Positions 13,957 to 14,689 of a stretch of DNA of 14,689 nucleotides are shown here, one piece after another. The stretch's first letter is position 1; each line of letters starts with the position of its first letter. Origin of the DNA: Treponema sp. (lineage in GTDB: Bacteria > Spirochaetota > Spirochaetia > Treponematales > Breznakiellaceae); the NCBI GenBank assembly GCA_031263265.1, contig JAISGE010000193.1, positions 1-14,689 on the forward strand, read 5' to 3'. Position numbers and translations under genes: made by a program. The notes under the pieces are model-generated. The model saw nothing but the letters and a program-made list of their open reading frames with translations, did no database searches and was not told the DNA's origin.

Positions 13957-14017
13957 CGTGCACCATGGACGGTGCACGACGTGGTCTGTTGCGAAGCAAC
14001 TGTCCCGGTCGTTATAG
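13957..14017. repeat. two adjoining palindromes, one with attC-like form
   Basis: CGTGCACC-ATGGAC-GGTGCACG (13957-13978) is a perfect 8-bp hairpin. Overlapping its last two bases, CGACGTGGTCTGTTGC (13977-13992), loop GAA, GCAACTGTCCCGGTCG (13996-14011) forms an imperfect stem with 12 of 16 positions paired, followed by GTTATAG (14011-14017). Imperfect arms closing on a GTT-containing box recall integron attC sites, but the box does not fit GTTRRRY and the opposite box is missing. Mobile-element end is an equal alternative. The surrounding 13842-14031 stretch shows no gene. Confidence 0.4.
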
Positions 14018-14031
14018 CAATTAACATTACT

Positions 14032-14247
14032 TTACGGAATAATCGCCGACACCGCCGGCCCCATGCCCCAAACTGGCCTTTTTGGTTCTCGTAACGGGCG
14101 CAGAAGCAAGCCGTTATTCCCGGTTCGGATGAGATAATGCTTAGTTCCGGCCGCCTGTTCCAGCGTGGCCCCGCCTTGGGCATAATGCCCCGGAAAAGGC
14201 AACAGGAGCGTTGCGAAGTCGGCCAAATGGTTTCCGCCGCCTGAGCA
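14032..14247 (-). pseudogene. possible C-terminal gene remnant
   Basis: This minus-strand frame is open from a TGA at 14250 to a TAA at 14032 and encodes about 71 residues, including A-D-F-A-T-L-L-L-P-F-P-G-H-Y and H-Y-L-I-R-T-G-N-N-G-L-L-L. The segment is clearly richer in G+C than both flanks, and codon third positions in this frame are mostly G or C. It has no ATG, no ribosome site and no recognised family. It may be the tail of a gene whose front was lost when the methyltransferase unit arrived. Other frames here are also open for part of the way, so this is weak. Confidence 0.25.
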
Positions 14248-14322
14248 TCATTTGCCATTGTGGGGTAGTATGCCGCAGGTAAATTTTGCTGTCAACGGTT
14301 TTATTTGAATCCGCCCATTCCG

Positions 14323-14363
14323 TCCCCTTGACAAGGGGATAAAATGGCGTATAATACTATTTT
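14323..14363 (+). promoter_or_regulatory. methyltransferase promoter with palindrome over the -35 box
   Basis: TTGACA (14328-14333), 16 nt, and a perfect TATAAT (14350-14355) form a near-consensus promoter. The ATG at 14364 begins 9 nt after the -10 box with no ribosome site, so the message would have a leader of 0-2 nt. The -35 box lies within the 17-nt palindrome TCCCCTTG-A-CAAGGGGA (14323-14339), well placed for a repressor to block RNA polymerase; several solitary and restriction-linked C5 methyltransferases repress their own promoter. Confidence 0.65.
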
Positions 14364-14689
14364 ATGAAATCATTGGAAATCTTTGCGGGCGGTGGCGGAC
14401 TTGCTCTAGGGGTAACCGCGGCGGGCTTTGCCCATACGAGCCTTATTGAGTGGGATACGGATTCCGCGAAAACCCTTTATCATAATTACAAAAAATTCGG
14501 CTTTGCCAATGATAAGGAATGGATATGTAATAATGATATTCATAATATATCCTTTTCCGATTATGAAGGTAAAATTGATTTATTGTCTGGTGGCCCACCC
14601 TGCCAGCCCTTTTCCATCGGCGGCAAGCAAAAAGCCTACAATGACAGGCGAGATCTGTTTTCCGAGGCGACACGGACGCTTGCCGAAAT
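14364..14689 (+). CDS. C5-cytosine DNA methyltransferase, 5' part (cut by window end)
   Basis: The first 108 residues are visible. Motif I is E-I-F-A-G-G-G-G-L-A-L-G (5-16), the S-adenosylmethionine loop; E29 in L-I-E-W is the motif II acidic residue; D58 in N-N-D-I fits motif III; and G-G-P-P-C-Q-P-F-S (76-84) is motif IV with catalytic C80, the Cys that attacks C6 of cytosine. The R-R-D-L-F region (95-99) corresponds to the usual D-x-R-x-x-L/M-F after motif IV. The target-recognition domain lies beyond the window, so specificity cannot be read. The enzyme methylates C5 of cytosine in a specific DNA site and belongs to a restriction-modification system or acts alone; a partner nuclease, if any, would be downstream. 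The start is fixed by the promoter geometry and by the immediate closeness of motif I. Confidence 0.9.
   Translation, partial: MKSLEIFAGGGGLALGVTAAGFAHTSLIEWDTDSAKTLYHNYKKFGFANDKEWICNNDIHNISFSDYEGKIDLLSGGPPCQPFSIGGKQKAYNDRRDLFSEATRTLAE

Noticed and set aside
13854..14258. 134-codon minus-strand frame as a real gene
   Set aside because: Composition is Arg/Cys-rich and motif-free, it spans both GC-rich and AT-rich segments and the palindromes, and a different frame looks more coding-like in its GC-rich part.
1..14689. CRISPR array, tRNA or rRNA genes, complete insertion sequence
   Set aside because: No regularly spaced direct repeats, cloverleaf sequence, rRNA blocks or transposase reading frames were seen.

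Overview
The window looks like a chromosomal segment of an anaerobic spirochaete, most likely a Treponema of the gut or termite-gut kind. This is inferred from gene content and protein style (a PerR + reverse-rubrerythrin peroxide module, an Rnf-type membrane redox operon, a spirochaete-like GH57/DUF1925/DUF1926 protein, and a large dCache chemoreceptor). No rRNA or tRNA is present to fix the taxon.

Layout. Bases 1-575 (minus strand) carry a DUF4160-DUF2442 pair whose first gene is broken by an in-frame TGA. Bases 576-1077 hold no convincing gene but are crowded with perfect or near-perfect hairpins and may encode a structured RNA. Bases 1078-2226 (plus) hold perR with a Fur-type operator in its promoter, then a rubredoxin-first (reverse) rubrerythrin. 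Three tandem hairpins at 2227-2302 separate these from the convergent minus-strand block. Bases 2341-4296 encode a GH57 4-alpha-glucanotransferase-like protein that lacks the expected catalytic carboxylates. Bases 4446-10679 form a seven-gene minus-strand operon, transcribed in the order divergent PAP2 phosphatase, 520-aa membrane protein, rnfC, rnfD, rnfG, rnfE, rnfA, with most junctions overlapping or 0-1 nt apart. Bases 10831-13020 encode a methyl-accepting chemotaxis protein. Bases 13052-14689 are accessory: a frameshifted BrnA-like antitoxin, an orphan MNT-type nucleotidyltransferase, a degraded palindrome-rich stretch, and the 5' part of a C5-cytosine DNA methyltransferase that runs off the window.

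How it fits together. The centre is a membrane electron-transfer unit. RnfC keeps both 4Fe-4S motifs, but rnfB is absent from the operon, the Gly-rich flavin/NADH loop of RnfC is changed, the flavinylated Thr motif of RnfG is missing, and RnfA lacks the cysteines expected for the membrane Fe-S centre. An uncharacterised 520-aa membrane protein is translationally coupled to rnfC. Taken together this suggests a derived Rnf-like complex rather than a standard ferredoxin:NAD+ Rnf pump, and it is the best candidate here for an undescribed system. PerR and rubrerythrin are a conventional peroxide-defence pair.

A second theme is at the two accessory ends. Three genes (DUF4160, MNT, methyltransferase) have near-consensus -35/-10 promoters placed so that transcription should start at or within about 2 nt of the ATG, implying leaderless mRNAs. 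The methyltransferase promoter also carries a 17-nt palindrome over its -35 box.
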